From Oscillospiraceae bacterium (GTDB taxonomy: Bacteria > Bacillota > Clostridia > Oscillospirales > CAG-272), in the NCBI GenBank assembly GCA_015064805.1, contig SVRN01000008.1:1-64000 (forward strand): 64,000 bases of DNA, read 5' to 3'. The notes under the pieces are model-generated. The model saw nothing but the letters and a program-made list of their open reading frames with translations, did not search any database and had not been told where the DNA came from. Below are positions 52,188 to 61,593 of this stretch, in pieces. Position 1 is the first letter of the stretch. Each line of letters starts with the position of its first letter. A program made the translations under genes and the position numbers.

Positions 52188-52802
52188 GTGAAAATTCGTT
52201 CCATCTGCCCCGATTCGTTTGCATCCAACTGCTATCTTATGATCGAGGGCGCAGAGGCTCTTATCGTGGATCCGAGCGTGTCGGCCGATGCGGTGCAGGC
52301 CGCGCTTGCCGATGAGGGTGCGAGATGCGTCGGCATCCTGCTGACCCACGGTCACTTCGACCACATTCTTTCGCTGGACGAGCTGCGCGACGCTTATCCT
52401 GACGCTACCGTCTACGTTCACCGCGACGACGCTGAGCTGCTCTCCGACGGCAACAAAAACGCGTTCGCCATCTTTTTCGGGCAAAGCCGCGCCTGGCGCC
52501 CTGCCGATCACCTGCTGATCGACGGTGAGATCATATTGCTTGGCGACGCCCGCGTGCGCGTGCTTCACACACCCGGACACACCCGCGGATCGGTCTGCTA
52601 TCTGTGCGGCGATCATCTCATCACAGGCGACACGATCTTCTCACAAGGCTACGGTCGGTACGATCTGTACGGCGGTGACTACGGTGCGCTTTGCTCCTCG
52701 CTCCGCTCCCTGAGTGAGCTCTCCCCCGCCCTGCGCATCTACCCCGGTCACGGCCCGTCTGCCCTGCTCGGCGATGCGCTCTCCTCAATCGGACTCGCAT
52801 AA
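52188..52802 (+). CDS. MBL-fold metallo-hydrolase (glyoxalase II-like)
   Basis: 204 residues from a GTG at 52188, with CGGAGGTG 7 bases upstream; the longer frame begins before this ribosome site. Metal-binding motif THGHFDH near residue 58, later HTPGHTRGSVCY, TGDTIF and the final YPGHGPS. This is the short glyoxalase-II-like class that hydrolyses thioesters or sulfur-carrier adducts; the real substrate is open. It is followed after 52 bases by gltX. Confidence 0.9.
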   Translation: MKIRSICPDSFASNCYLMIEGAEALIVDPSVSADAVQAALADEGARCVGILLTHGHFDHILSLDELRDAYPDATVYVHRDDAELLSDGNKNAFAIFFGQSRAWRPADHLLIDGEIILLGDARVRVLHTPGHTRGSVCYLCGDHLITGDTIFSQGYGRYDLYGGDYGALCSSLRSLSELSPALRIYPGHGPSALLGDALSSIGLA

Positions 52803-52854
52803 TCAAAACAATCGTTGTCAAATCATCAAGTAAAATAAAGGAATGGTATTATCC

Positions 52855-54540
52855 ATGGATTACAATCGTCTAGCGGAACTTTTGTTCCCCCACGTCAGTG
52901 AGCTTCCTGCCGATATGGAGGCCAAATACCCCGCGCGCCAGCTTCCCGAGGGCGCCAAGGTCACCCGCTTTGCCCCCAGCCCCACGGGCTTTGTGCATTT
53001 CGGCGGCCTGTTTCCCACCACCGTTGCCGAGCGTCTGGCTCACCAGAGCGGCGGCGTACTGTATCTGAGAATTGAGGACACCGACGCCAAGCGTGAGGTC
53101 CCCGGCGCTGCCGAGGGACTGATCAAGACGCTGGCTCGCTACAATATCTGCTTTGACGAGGGCGCAATTCTGAACGCCGAGGGTCAGGTTGCCGACCACG
53201 GCATCTACGGCCCCTACAAGCAGAGCCTGCGTGCTCCCATCTACCACGTGTTCGCCAAGCAGCTGGTGCGCGAGGGTCGCGCTTACCCCTGCTTTACGAC
53301 CGAGGCGGAGCTGGAGGAATTGCAGCAGGTCAACAAAAAGGAAGAGCTGAAAAATACCGACTGGCAGGCGCAAGCTGAGGCCAAGCGTCAGGAAATGCTG
53401 AAGAACCGCGAGTTTACCCTTGAGGAGGTTGAGGCACATCTGGCTGCGGGCGATCCCTTCGTGCTCCGTATCCTCTCGGACGGCGATCCCGAAAAGAAGC
53501 TCAAGGTGACCGACCTTGTCAAGGGCAACATGGAGATCCCCGAGAACGACGAGGACTTCGTCCTGCTCAAGTCGGACGGCATTCCCACCTACCACTTCGC
53601 TCACGCCGTGGACGATCATCTCATGGGAACCACCCACGTCATTCGTGGCGAGGAATGGCTCCCCAGCCTTGCCAAGCATCTGCAATTGTTCCGTTACCTC
53701 GGCTTCAAGACGCCCAAGTATATGCACATCGCTCAGATCATGCGTCTGGACGAGAACGGCAACAAAAAGAAGCTGTCCAAGCGCGACATGGGGGCCAACA
53801 TGGACGACTACACCCGCATGGGCTACGCGCCTGAGGCGGTGTGCGAGTACGTCATGACGCTGCTCAACTCCAACTACGAGGAGTGGAGAGCGCAGAACCC
53901 CGACAAGCCCTACACCGACTTCCCCTTCAACATCAAAAAGATGTCCGTTTCGGGCTGTCTGTTCGATTTCAACAAGCTGAACGACGTGTCCAAGAACGTG
54001 CTGTGCCGCATGAGTGCCGCTGACGTGACCGCCAAGGTCACCGAATGGGCCCAGAGCTTCGACCCCGAGTTCGGTGCCGTGCTGGCCGCTGATCCCGCTT
54101 ATGCCGAACAGATCTTCGCTATCGGACGCGGCGGCAAGAAGCCTCGCAAGGACCTTGCAACCTGGGCCGACGCCAAGCCGTACATGGGCTTCTTCTACGA
54201 CGAATTTTATCAGATCGTCGACGCGATTCCCGAATCGTTTGACAAGGCCGACGTCGTTGCCGCGCTGAATGCCTTTACACAAAGCTACGACGAGGCCGAC
54301 GACATGAACACCTGGTTTGACAAGGTCAAGGCCATCGCCCGCGAGCTCGGCTTCGCCGACGATATGAAGGCCTACAAGGCCGATCCCGCCGCCTATAAGG
54401 GCAGCGTGGCTGACATCAGCATGTTTTTGCGCGTGGCCGTCACGGGCAAGCAGAACGCCCCCGATCTTTACACCGTCATGCACATTCTCGGCCGTGAGCG
54501 CACGATGGCGAGAATCAACGCCACCATCACATCCCTGTAA
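52855..54540 (+). CDS. gltX: Glutamate--tRNA ligase
   Basis: 561 residues, longer than the ~480 of many bacteria. Class I signatures: FAPSPTGFVHFGGL (HIGH-like) near residue 35-50 and KKLSKRDMG (KMSKS-like). RIEDTDAKREV and YHFAHAVDDHLMGTTHVIRG are typical of GluRS. Charges tRNA-Glu. I chose ATG 52855 over 52843 because the AAAGGA site would be too close to the earlier codon. It lies directly before glnS, 23 bases apart. Confidence 0.93.
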   Translation: MDYNRLAELLFPHVSELPADMEAKYPARQLPEGAKVTRFAPSPTGFVHFGGLFPTTVAERLAHQSGGVLYLRIEDTDAKREVPGAAEGLIKTLARYNICFDEGAILNAEGQVADHGIYGPYKQSLRAPIYHVFAKQLVREGRAYPCFTTEAELEELQQVNKKEELKNTDWQAQAEAKRQEMLKNREFTLEEVEAHLAAGDPFVLRILSDGDPEKKLKVTDLVKGNMEIPENDEDFVLLKSDGIPTYHFAHAVDDHLMGTTHVIRGEEWLPSLAKHLQLFRYLGFKTPKYMHIAQIMRLDENGNKKKLSKRDMGANMDDYTRMGYAPEAVCEYVMTLLNSNYEEWRAQNPDKPYTDFPFNIKKMSVSGCLFDFNKLNDVSKNVLCRMSAADVTAKVTEWAQSFDPEFGAVLAADPAYAEQIFAIGRGGKKPRKDLATWADAKPYMGFFYDEFYQIVDAIPESFDKADVVAALNAFTQSYDEADDMNTWFDKVKAIARELGFADDMKAYKADPAAYKGSVADISMFLRVAVTGKQNAPDLYTVMHILGRERTMARINATITSL

Positions 54541-54563
54541 ATCCGAAAAGGAAGGATATAACC

Positions 54564-56219
54564 ATGGAAGAAATCAACAGCAATTTTATACACGAGATCA
54601 TCGACGCGGACCTTGTTTCCAACCCCGGTCTTAAGATCCACACCCGCTTTCCTCCCGAGCCCAACGGATACTTGCACATCGGCTCGGTCAAGGCCATCTG
54701 CGTCAACACCGACGTCGCAAACAAGTACAGCGGTTTGTTCAATCTCCGCTACGACGACACCAACCCCGCCAAGGAATCGGACGAATTCGTCCGCGCCATC
54801 CGCGAGGACCTGGAGTGGCTGGGCGCTATCCCTACGGGCGGCGTCTATTACGGCTCAGACTACTTCGGCAAGTGCTACGAGTACGCCGTTCAGCTGATCA
54901 AGCAGGGCGACGCTTACGTATGCGATCTTTCCAAGGATGACCTGGCCGACTACAAGGGCACCGACCGCGCACAGGCCTCCAAGGAATCTCCCTACCGTAA
55001 CCGCTCGGTCGAGGAAAACCTCGAGCTCTTCGAGCGCATGAGAGCAGGAGAATTCGAGGACGGCGCAAGAACGCTGCGCGCCAAGATCGATCCTTCGTCC
55101 GACAATCCCTACCTGCGTGACCCCGTTATTTACCGCATCAAGCACATTCACCATCACCGTCAGGGCGACGAGTGGTGCGTCTATCCCATGTACGACTTCG
55201 CGCATCCCATTCAGGACGCGCTGGAGGGCATCACCCACTCGCTTTGCTCGAGTGAGTTCCGTAACCACAGACCTCTTTACGACTGGGTCGTTGACAAGAT
55301 CGGATTTGAGCAGAAGCCCCATCAGTGGGAATTCGGCCGCATGAACATCACCTACACCGTCATGTCCAAGCGCTATCTGCGTCAGCTGGTCGAGGAGGGA
55401 CACGTGGACGGCTGGGACGACCCCAGACTGCCTACCTTGAAGGGTCTGCGCCGTCGCGGATACACCCCTGCGGCTCTCTTTACCTTCGTCCGCGAGGCAG
55501 GCGTCACCAACACCGACCACACCGTTGACGTCCGTCAGCTGGAGGCCTGTGTGCGTGACGATCTGAACGAAAACGCGCCCCGCCGCGTGGGTATCGCCAA
55601 TCCCATCAAGGTCGTCATCGACAACTATCCCGAGGATAAGGAAGAGATGATTGCCCTGCCCAACCATCCTCAGAAGCCCGAGCTTGGCACGCGCGACGTC
55701 CCCATGACCCGCGAGGTCTACATCGACGCCGACGACTTTGCCGAGGTTCCGCCTCCCAAGTTCTTCCGCCTCAAGCCCGACGGCGAGGTGCGTCTGATGG
55801 GTGGCTATATCATCAAATACGCAGGCATCGAGAAGAACGAGGACGGCTCGATCAAGTGCATCCACGCCACGGCTGATCTGGAAACGGGCAACGGTATGCC
55901 CGTCGACGGCCGCAAGATCAAGGGCACCATCCACTGGCTGTCCGCCAAGTATGCCAAGCCCGCGACCTTTATGCTGTACGAGCGCCTGTTCAACATCGAG
56001 AACACGGCCGACGTTCCCGAAGGCAAGACCTATCTGGACTTCCTCAACCCCGATTCTCTGGCTAAGCTGGAGAACGCCGTGGTCGAGCCCAGCCTGGGTG
56101 ACGCCGAGGGCGGCGATAAGTTCCAGTTCGTCCGCGTCGGTTACTTCTGCAAGGACACCAAGAACGAAAACACCTTCAACCGCATCGTCGGCCTGAAGGA
56201 CAGCTTTCCCAAGAAATAA
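54564..56219 (+). CDS. glnS: Glutamine--tRNA ligase
   Basis: 551 residues, about the length of E. coli GlnRS. HIGH motif in PPEPNGYLHIGSVKAI, KMSKS-like VMSKRYL, and the GlnRS-specific PMYDFAHPIQDALEGITHS. The C-terminal beta-barrel anticodon domain is present (PKFFRLKPDGEVRLMGGYII, HWLSAKYAKPATFMLYERLF). Charges tRNA-Gln directly, so this organism may not depend on GatCAB for glutamine. AAGGAAGGATATAACC precedes the ATG. Confidence 0.97.
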   Translation: MEEINSNFIHEIIDADLVSNPGLKIHTRFPPEPNGYLHIGSVKAICVNTDVANKYSGLFNLRYDDTNPAKESDEFVRAIREDLEWLGAIPTGGVYYGSDYFGKCYEYAVQLIKQGDAYVCDLSKDDLADYKGTDRAQASKESPYRNRSVEENLELFERMRAGEFEDGARTLRAKIDPSSDNPYLRDPVIYRIKHIHHHRQGDEWCVYPMYDFAHPIQDALEGITHSLCSSEFRNHRPLYDWVVDKIGFEQKPHQWEFGRMNITYTVMSKRYLRQLVEEGHVDGWDDPRLPTLKGLRRRGYTPAALFTFVREAGVTNTDHTVDVRQLEACVRDDLNENAPRRVGIANPIKVVIDNYPEDKEEMIALPNHPQKPELGTRDVPMTREVYIDADDFAEVPPPKFFRLKPDGEVRLMGGYIIKYAGIEKNEDGSIKCIHATADLETGNGMPVDGRKIKGTIHWLSAKYAKPATFMLYERLFNIENTADVPEGKTYLDFLNPDSLAKLENAVVEPSLGDAEGGDKFQFVRVGYFCKDTKNENTFNRIVGLKDSFPKK

Positions 56220-56227
56220 GTGATAGC

Positions 56228-56264
56228 AAAAAAGATCCCACGCGGTGCGTGGGATCTTTTTTTT
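56228..56264. terminator. Bidirectional terminator between glnS and the VWA gene
   Basis: AAAAAAGATCCCACGC / GCGTGGGATCTTTTTT stem with loop GGT and T-runs on both strands. Confidence 0.95.
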
Positions 56265-56269
56265 ATGGA

Positions 56270-57817
56270 TTATTGCTCTTGGTTATGTTTTTCATGGTAC
56301 GTGCCAACCAGCTCGACGAATTCCTGCTTGAATTCATCGTTCGCCACGTCGAGCTGACCAAGTCTTGCGATCAGCGTCTGGAGCGTCGCGTCGCCGCGGT
56401 ATTCCGACTCGCGGAGGATGAGAGCAAATTCAACGACCGCCGCGACGAAGCCGTCGGTGTTCGTCCGCTCGGTATGGTAGATGCTCGTGCCGATATCCAG
56501 CACGCTCTCCTTGGTTTGGGTGTCGCCCACGCTGTTTTCGGTCGGCTTGTAGCGTAGCTTGACCTGCGCGATATTCTCGCCCTCGGTCAGCGCCTTGTCG
56601 GTCAGCTTGATCTCGTAGACCACCGTGATGGTATGACCGCTTCCGATCTCACCCGCGTCGGTGTTCTCGTCGTTGAACTGATCCTGCGTCAACTGCTTGT
56701 TTTCATAGCCGATCAAGCGGTAGCTCTCAACGTATTCGGGGTTGAAGGTCACGCCCGCCTTGACGTCCTTGGCAACGGTGACCATACTGCCGCCGATCTG
56801 CTCGACCAGCGCGCGCTTGGCCTCTTTGACGCTGTCGATGTAATGGTAGGTGCCGTTGCCCTTGAGTGCCAACGTCTCCATCTTCTCCGACTTGAGATTG
56901 CCGCGGCCAACGCCGATGACGGAGAAGTACACGCCCGTCTGTCTCTTTTGCGCGATCAGCTTTTCCAGCGCGTCGGTGCTCGTCACGCCCACGTTGAAGT
57001 CACCGTCGGTGGCGAGAATGACGCGGTTGTTACCGCCCTCAATGAAGTACTGCATGGCGAGCGCGTAGGCCGTTTCGATGCCCTTGCTGCCTGCCGTGCT
57101 GCCGCCCGCACGAAGCTGCTCGATGGCGGCGACGATCTTTTGCTTTTCATCGCCGCGTGCACCCTCCAGCACCACACGGTCGCTACCTGCGTAGGTGACG
57201 ATGGAGACGCGGTCGTTCGGGTTGAGATTTTCGGTCAGCATCATAAAGGCGGATTGAAGAAGCGGCAGTTTGTCGCTGTTATACATCGATCCGCTGACGT
57301 CAAGCAAAAAGACCAGATTGTTCTGCACGTTTTCAAATTCGATCTCCTGTGCCGCCAGACCAATGGTCAACAGCTTAGTGTCGGAATTATAGGGCGTGTC
57401 GAACATGGAGGCGTTAAGCGCAAAGATGGCCCCGTCGGTGGGCGTATTGTAGTTGTAGTCGAAATAGTTGAGCATTTCCTCCACGCGCACGGCGTCCTTG
57501 GGAATGGACGGATAGCCGTTTTGGATCATACTGCGCAGATTGGGATAGGACGCCGTATTGGCGTCGATGGAAAAATAGCTGTCGGGCGTTTCACTCGCAT
57601 TGACAAAGTCGTTTTCCACGATCTCGGTGTACTCCTCGTTTCCTTCCTCCATCCAACCGCCGACCTCCGCATCGTCAGCGGGAGCGCTGTTGGGCGCCAT
57701 GGCACCCGGCTCCATAGCATCCGGAGCCTCGGGCTGCATGGAAGAGCACCCCGCAAGGGTGGTCAGGCACAGCAGTACTGCCAAAAGTGTGATCAGAATT
57801 CGAACGTTGCGTTTCAT
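56270..57817 (-). CDS. VWA-domain lipoprotein, YfbK-like
   Basis: 515 residues. The signal peptide ends in the lipobox LAGC near residue 24. An acidic linker and a YfbK-type N-domain (NTASYPNLRSMIQNGYPSIP, VRVEEMLNYFDYNY) lead to a VWA domain at ~165-345 with an intact MIDAS (DVSGSM near 174, then T and ATDGDFNVG). The C-terminal part (VKLRYKP, VVEFALILRESEY) matches the YfbK-associated domain. It likely binds a partner protein through a metal at the cell surface; partner unknown. Methionine- and proline-rich stretch after the Cys (MQPEAPDAMEPGAMAP). Confidence 0.9.
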   Translation of the reverse strand: MKRNVRILITLLAVLLCLTTLAGCSSMQPEAPDAMEPGAMAPNSAPADDAEVGGWMEEGNEEYTEIVENDFVNASETPDSYFSIDANTASYPNLRSMIQNGYPSIPKDAVRVEEMLNYFDYNYNTPTDGAIFALNASMFDTPYNSDTKLLTIGLAAQEIEFENVQNNLVFLLDVSGSMYNSDKLPLLQSAFMMLTENLNPNDRVSIVTYAGSDRVVLEGARGDEKQKIVAAIEQLRAGGSTAGSKGIETAYALAMQYFIEGGNNRVILATDGDFNVGVTSTDALEKLIAQKRQTGVYFSVIGVGRGNLKSEKMETLALKGNGTYHYIDSVKEAKRALVEQIGGSMVTVAKDVKAGVTFNPEYVESYRLIGYENKQLTQDQFNDENTDAGEIGSGHTITVVYEIKLTDKALTEGENIAQVKLRYKPTENSVGDTQTKESVLDIGTSIYHTERTNTDGFVAAVVEFALILRESEYRGDATLQTLIARLGQLDVANDEFKQEFVELVGTYHEKHNQEQ

Positions 57818-57900
57818 TTGAGATTCTCCTTTCTATTTTTGTCTGCTACCATATAAGACGACGAAAAATCAAAAATCTTCCACGTTTTTGAAAAAAATTT

Positions 57901-57937
57901 AAAAATTTTCGGGCGAGGTCATCTGACCGCGCCCGAA
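57901..57937 (-). terminator. Terminator of the MATE-M28 operon
   Basis: Minus strand TTCGGGCG.GGTC / GACC.CGCCCGAA stem around AGAT, then AATTTTT. Confidence 0.8.
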
Positions 57938-57940
57938 TGC

Positions 57941-58891
57941 TTATGCTTCGTCCATTTCGCATACAAGACGCACCGCGCCCTGTACAAAAAACTCGATATT
58001 TTTTTCATGATACACGGTATCGTGCTTGGTATGAATGCGGTTCATATACAGCAGATTGCCGCGCTTGGTCTTGTTGAGCGCCGCCACGCCGACGCCGCAG
58101 GGAAAATTGGCCTGATCGGAGGGGTAAAAGACGCCCTTGGTCGCAATCTCAACGGTATACGTTTCATCACTCGGGAAGGCACGCTCGATGGCCGCCGCGT
58201 GCGGTATTGCGCCCTTTTTCAGCACGAACAGCAGATGATCGCCGTCCGACACGCAGTCGAAGTTGATCAGCAGCTTGTCCTTCATGGTCTGCTTGTGATT
58301 GTTGGCAAAGCCCTTGGAGCCGAACAATCCCATCTCCTCCAGGTCGAAAAAGACGAACGCGACCTCGTTCCTCTTTTCCTCGGGAAGCGCGCACATAATA
58401 TCGAGCAGCGTCGTCACGCCCGAGGTGTTATCGTTGGCGGTGTGCTTGTTGGCAGGGCCCGCCGCGATCAGCCAGAGCATGAGGAACATACCGGCGAACA
58501 GTACGATCTCCCCCACCGCCAGTGCAACGCCCTCCGACGCGCCCGCAAAGGCGCAGACGACGTACGAAAGATACACGGCCGCGAACACGGGAACGTAAAC
58601 GAACAGCACGATCACCAGCTGATACAAAAGATAGATCAAGAAATTTTTGGGCGTGATAAAGTTAGGAAACGGCATGACCGCGCAGGTATCGTAATGCGCT
58701 GTATAGACGATCTTGGCCGTATCGGGCGAGCCGACGACGATATTGCGCGCGCCCATCGGGCCCTGCTCAGTCGTGCAGGCATAGCCCTGCTCCTTGGCAA
58801 CGGACGTCACGTAGTCAATAAATGCGCTTTTCTGCTTTTTGGTCTTGCGGACCTCATACTTCTCGAATACTTCTTTGGTGGTTTGTGTCAT
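57941..58891 (-). CDS. M28-type zinc peptidase with membrane helices inserted in the catalytic domain
   Basis: 316 residues. M28 metal ligands in order: AHYDT (about 65), NDNTSGV (about 153), DLEEMG with the catalytic and metal Glu, NFDCVSDGD, and the final RIHTKHD. Between the first His-x-Asp and the second Asp lie ~85 residues with three or four hydrophobic helices (FLIYLLYQLVIVLFVYVP, VYLSYVVCAFA, EIVLFAGMFLMLWLIAAG), so the enzyme is membrane-embedded. M28 members are aminopeptidases or related. ATG 58891 has GAGGAGATTGCT upstream. It follows the MATE gene by 15 bases. Confidence 0.9.
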   Translation of the reverse strand: MTQTTKEVFEKYEVRKTKKQKSAFIDYVTSVAKEQGYACTTEQGPMGARNIVVGSPDTAKIVYTAHYDTCAVMPFPNFITPKNFLIYLLYQLVIVLFVYVPVFAAVYLSYVVCAFAGASEGVALAVGEIVLFAGMFLMLWLIAAGPANKHTANDNTSGVTTLLDIMCALPEEKRNEVAFVFFDLEEMGLFGSKGFANNHKQTMKDKLLINFDCVSDGDHLLFVLKKGAIPHAAAIERAFPSDETYTVEIATKGVFYPSDQANFPCGVGVAALNKTKRGNLLYMNRIHTKHDTVYHEKNIEFFVQGAVRLVCEMDEA

Positions 58892-58906
58892 AGCAATCTC
58901 CTCATA

Positions 58907-60328
58907 TCAACTTGGTTGGCGGCAAAGATTATCCTTCTTCTCCAAGCGTCGCTTGTTCATAAACGCGAGGATCAGATGAATTGCTCCCGTCACGATCCAG
59001 GAGGCGGGATAGGAATAATACAGGCACATCATGGTCGGGAACAGGGGGAAGACGGTATAGATCCACAAAATACGGATGCCGCAGACGCCCGCCATCGAGA
59101 TGATCATAGGCGTCAGCGTTTTGCCCATGCCGCGCAAGGCACCGCATCCAACCTCCATCAGTCCGCAGGTGAAGTAGCAAGCGCCCATCACGCGCAGACG
59201 CTGCGTGCCCCATGCGATCGCCGCCTCGTCACCCGGCACGTAAATGTTCAGCAGAAAGTGGCTGAACAGCACGACAACGCCCGCCACGCTCAGGCCGATC
59301 GCGGTGACCAGGCCCAGACACCAGTAGATCACGCGGTTGATGCGCTCGAATTTACGGGCGCCGACGTGCTGACCGACGAAGGTGATGGCGGCCTGATAGA
59401 CCGAGTTCTGAGCGGTGTAAATGAAGCCGTCGATGCTGGCGGCCGCCGCGTTACCGTTGATGACGTTTTCGCCGAAGGTGTTGACCGTCGACTGAATGAG
59501 AACGTTGGAAAAGCTGAAGACGATGCTCTGGATTCCTGCAGGCAAGCCGATGCGCAGAATGCGCCACAGCTTTTGCTTATGCAAGCGGACCTGCCGCCAA
59601 TGGATGCGGGTGCAATCCTTTAAGAAGAAGGTCATGTAAACCAAGACCATGATCATGGCGACGTACTGCGCCGCGGCGGTTGCAATACCGACACCGACCG
59701 CTCCGAGGCCAAACTGAATGACCAACCAAAGGTTAAGGCCGACGTTGACCAGACCCGAAACGCCGAGAAAGATCAGCGGACGTACGGTATCGCCCTTGGC
59801 GCGAAGCGCGGCGGCGCAATAATTATATACCATTGACGCGGGGATACCCAGCATATACGCCTTGGCATAGGGAACAGCCTCGGCGATGGTCGCGTCGGGG
59901 GTATCCATCAGGCGAAGCGCCGTTTCAGCGAAGAAAAAGCCAAAGATCGACACGACGACACCCAAGCCGAGAGACAGCGCAAGGGCGGTATGAACGACCT
60001 CGGACACGTCCTTTTCCTGCTTGGCGCCAATGTGCTGGGCGACCGTTACACTGACGCCGACCGACAGGCCGATAAACATATTGACCAAAAGGCCGATCAG
60101 CGAGCCGCAGGCACCGACCGCGCCGACGGCTGTCGGCGAGGCGTACTGACCGACGACGATCATATCCGTCGCGTTATAGAAGAGCTGCAGCATACCCGTC
60201 AGCATCAGCGGCAGGCAATAATTGATCAGTTGAGGCAGGATCGGACCTTGCGTCAGATCCTTTTTTATTTTTTGGCGCGGCAGAGGTGCTCCGCCCGCCG
60301 GTAGGGGTTTCCGATTTATATGAAACAT
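58907..60328 (-). CDS. MATE family efflux transporter
   Basis: 473 residues with 12 membrane helices in two bundles. Typical MATE segments: QLFYNATDMIVVGQYAS, TVAQHIGAKQEKDV in the first half and VGQHVGARKFERINRV in the second, RAKGDTVRPLIFLG. Exports cationic compounds in exchange for Na+ or H+; substrate unknown. The ATG at 60328 has AAGGAGCG upstream. Co-transcribed with the M28 peptidase. Confidence 0.94.
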   Translation of the reverse strand: MFHINRKPLPAGGAPLPRQKIKKDLTQGPILPQLINYCLPLMLTGMLQLFYNATDMIVVGQYASPTAVGAVGACGSLIGLLVNMFIGLSVGVSVTVAQHIGAKQEKDVSEVVHTALALSLGLGVVVSIFGFFFAETALRLMDTPDATIAEAVPYAKAYMLGIPASMVYNYCAAALRAKGDTVRPLIFLGVSGLVNVGLNLWLVIQFGLGAVGVGIATAAAQYVAMIMVLVYMTFFLKDCTRIHWRQVRLHKQKLWRILRIGLPAGIQSIVFSFSNVLIQSTVNTFGENVINGNAAAASIDGFIYTAQNSVYQAAITFVGQHVGARKFERINRVIYWCLGLVTAIGLSVAGVVVLFSHFLLNIYVPGDEAAIAWGTQRLRVMGACYFTCGLMEVGCGALRGMGKTLTPMIISMAGVCGIRILWIYTVFPLFPTMMCLYYSYPASWIVTGAIHLILAFMNKRRLEKKDNLCRQPS

Positions 60329-60371
60329 GATGATATTCGCTCCTTGAGCGACCTTTGTCGCTTTATATCAC

Positions 60372-60399
60372 ATTATACTCCAATCCATCGGTTTGTCAA
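60372..60399 (-). promoter_or_regulatory. Promoter of the MATE-M28 operon
   Basis: Minus strand TTGACA (60399-60394), 16-base spacer, TATAAT (60377-60372). Confidence 0.85.
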
Positions 60400-60417
60400 G
60401 TGAAATGGGAAAATCAT

Positions 60418-60446
60418 TTGACAAATAAATATAGGTATGATATAAT
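60418..60446 (+). promoter_or_regulatory. Promoter of the DJ-1 family gene
   Basis: TTGACA (60418-60423), 17-base spacer, TATAAT (60441-60446). It diverges from the MATE promoter with the two -35 boxes 18 bases apart. Confidence 0.92.
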
Positions 60447-60476
60447 ATTATATCATATTTTCGCAGGAGGACCGTC

Positions 60477-61019
60477 ATGGTTGTTTTATTTCTCGCCGAT
60501 GGATTTGAAGAGATTGAGGCACTGCTACCGCTGGATCTGCTGCGCCGTGCAGGCGTACGGACGGTAACGGTAGGGCTTGGCGTCCGCGAAGTCCGCGGTG
60601 CGCACGGCATCACCGTACTGGCTGACACCGACCGCGTACCCGATGGAGATATCGACATGGTCATCCTGCCCGGCGGCATGCCCGGCGCGGCCAATCTGGA
60701 TGCATCGGACATGGTCACAGACACGCTCGCCCGCGTCAGTGCACGCGGCGGATACCTTGCCGCCATTTGTGCCGCGCCGATGGTGCTGGGGCACAAGGGC
60801 TATCTGAAGGGCAAGCGTGCCATCTGCTTCCCCGGTTTTGAGGGCGAGCTGATCGGTGCGGACGTACAAAATGACGCCTTCGTCGTGCGCGACGGCAACG
60901 TCATCACCGCCAAGGGCATGGGCGTCGCGCTGGACTTCGGTCTTGCCCTGGTCGCCGCGCTCAAGGACGATGCTACCGCCACCGCTTTGCGCGCGGCCGT
61001 CATGGCGCCAAGTGTATAG
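60477..61019 (+). CDS. DJ-1/PfpI family protein (YajL-like)
   Basis: 180 residues. The nucleophile-elbow Cys is at residue 98 in AAICAAP, and the conserved Glu lies in DGFEEIEAL near the N-terminus. VILPGGMPGAANL and the C-terminal GMGVALDFGLALV are typical of the DJ-1/YajL group, proposed as glyoxalases, deglycases or chaperones. GGAGGACCGTC precedes the ATG. Single-gene transcript. Confidence 0.93.
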   Translation: MVVLFLADGFEEIEALLPLDLLRRAGVRTVTVGLGVREVRGAHGITVLADTDRVPDGDIDMVILPGGMPGAANLDASDMVTDTLARVSARGGYLAAICAAPMVLGHKGYLKGKRAICFPGFEGELIGADVQNDAFVVRDGNVITAKGMGVALDFGLALVAALKDDATATALRAAVMAPSV

Positions 61020-61030
61020 TATAGTATTAG

Positions 61031-61560
61031 CGCCTCCGGCGGCTTAAGGAACTTTTTGAAAAAAGTTCCTTAAGAATCCTCAAAAACTTTCAAGAAAGGC
61101 AAGGGGCAAGCCTTGCTTCACTCGCGTTCAGCCGTAGCCCGGGCAAAGCCGTTGTGGGGCCCCTGCCCCACGGGGTTTGCCAATTAGATACAAAGCGTAG
61201 GAGCGCAGGGCTCTGCCCTGCACCCGCTCAAGGAACTTTTTGAAAAAAGTTCCTTGAGAATCTTCAAAAACTTTCAAGAAAAGCAAGGGGCAAGCCTTGC
61301 TTCACTCGCGTTCTGCCGTAGCCCGGGCAAAGCCATTGTGGGGCCCCTGCCCCACGGGGTTTGCCAATTGGATACAAAGCGTAGGAGCGCAGGGCACTGC
61401 CCTGCACCCGCTCAAGGAACTTTTTGAAAAAAGTTCCTTAAGAATCCTCAAAAACTTTCAAGGAAAGGCAAAGGGCATGCCTTGCTTCACTCGCGTTCTG
61501 CCGTAGCCCCGGCAAAGCCATTGTGGGGCCCCTGCCCCACGGGGTTAGCAAAAAAGTTAG
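61031..61560 (+). repeat. Tandem array of a hairpin-rich 184-bp unit (about 2.9 copies)
   Basis: Equivalent hairpins AAGGAACTTTTT / AAAAAGTTCCTT begin at 61046, 61230 and 61414, an exact 184-base spacing. Each full unit also carries CAGGGC / GCCCTG, GCAAGG / CCTTGC and a long GGCAAA...GTGGGG / CCCCAC...TTTGCC double stem. The first unit lacks the CAGGGC hairpin; the last ends near 61545. No plausible gene in 61020-61593. Confidence 0.9.
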
Positions 61561-61593
61561 TTTAGTTACAGGAAGGGAAAGGAGGGAGATGTC

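Noticed and set aside
61031..61560. CRISPR-like array
   Set aside because: Units are contiguous 184-bp tandem repeats without unique spacers, and there are no cas genes.
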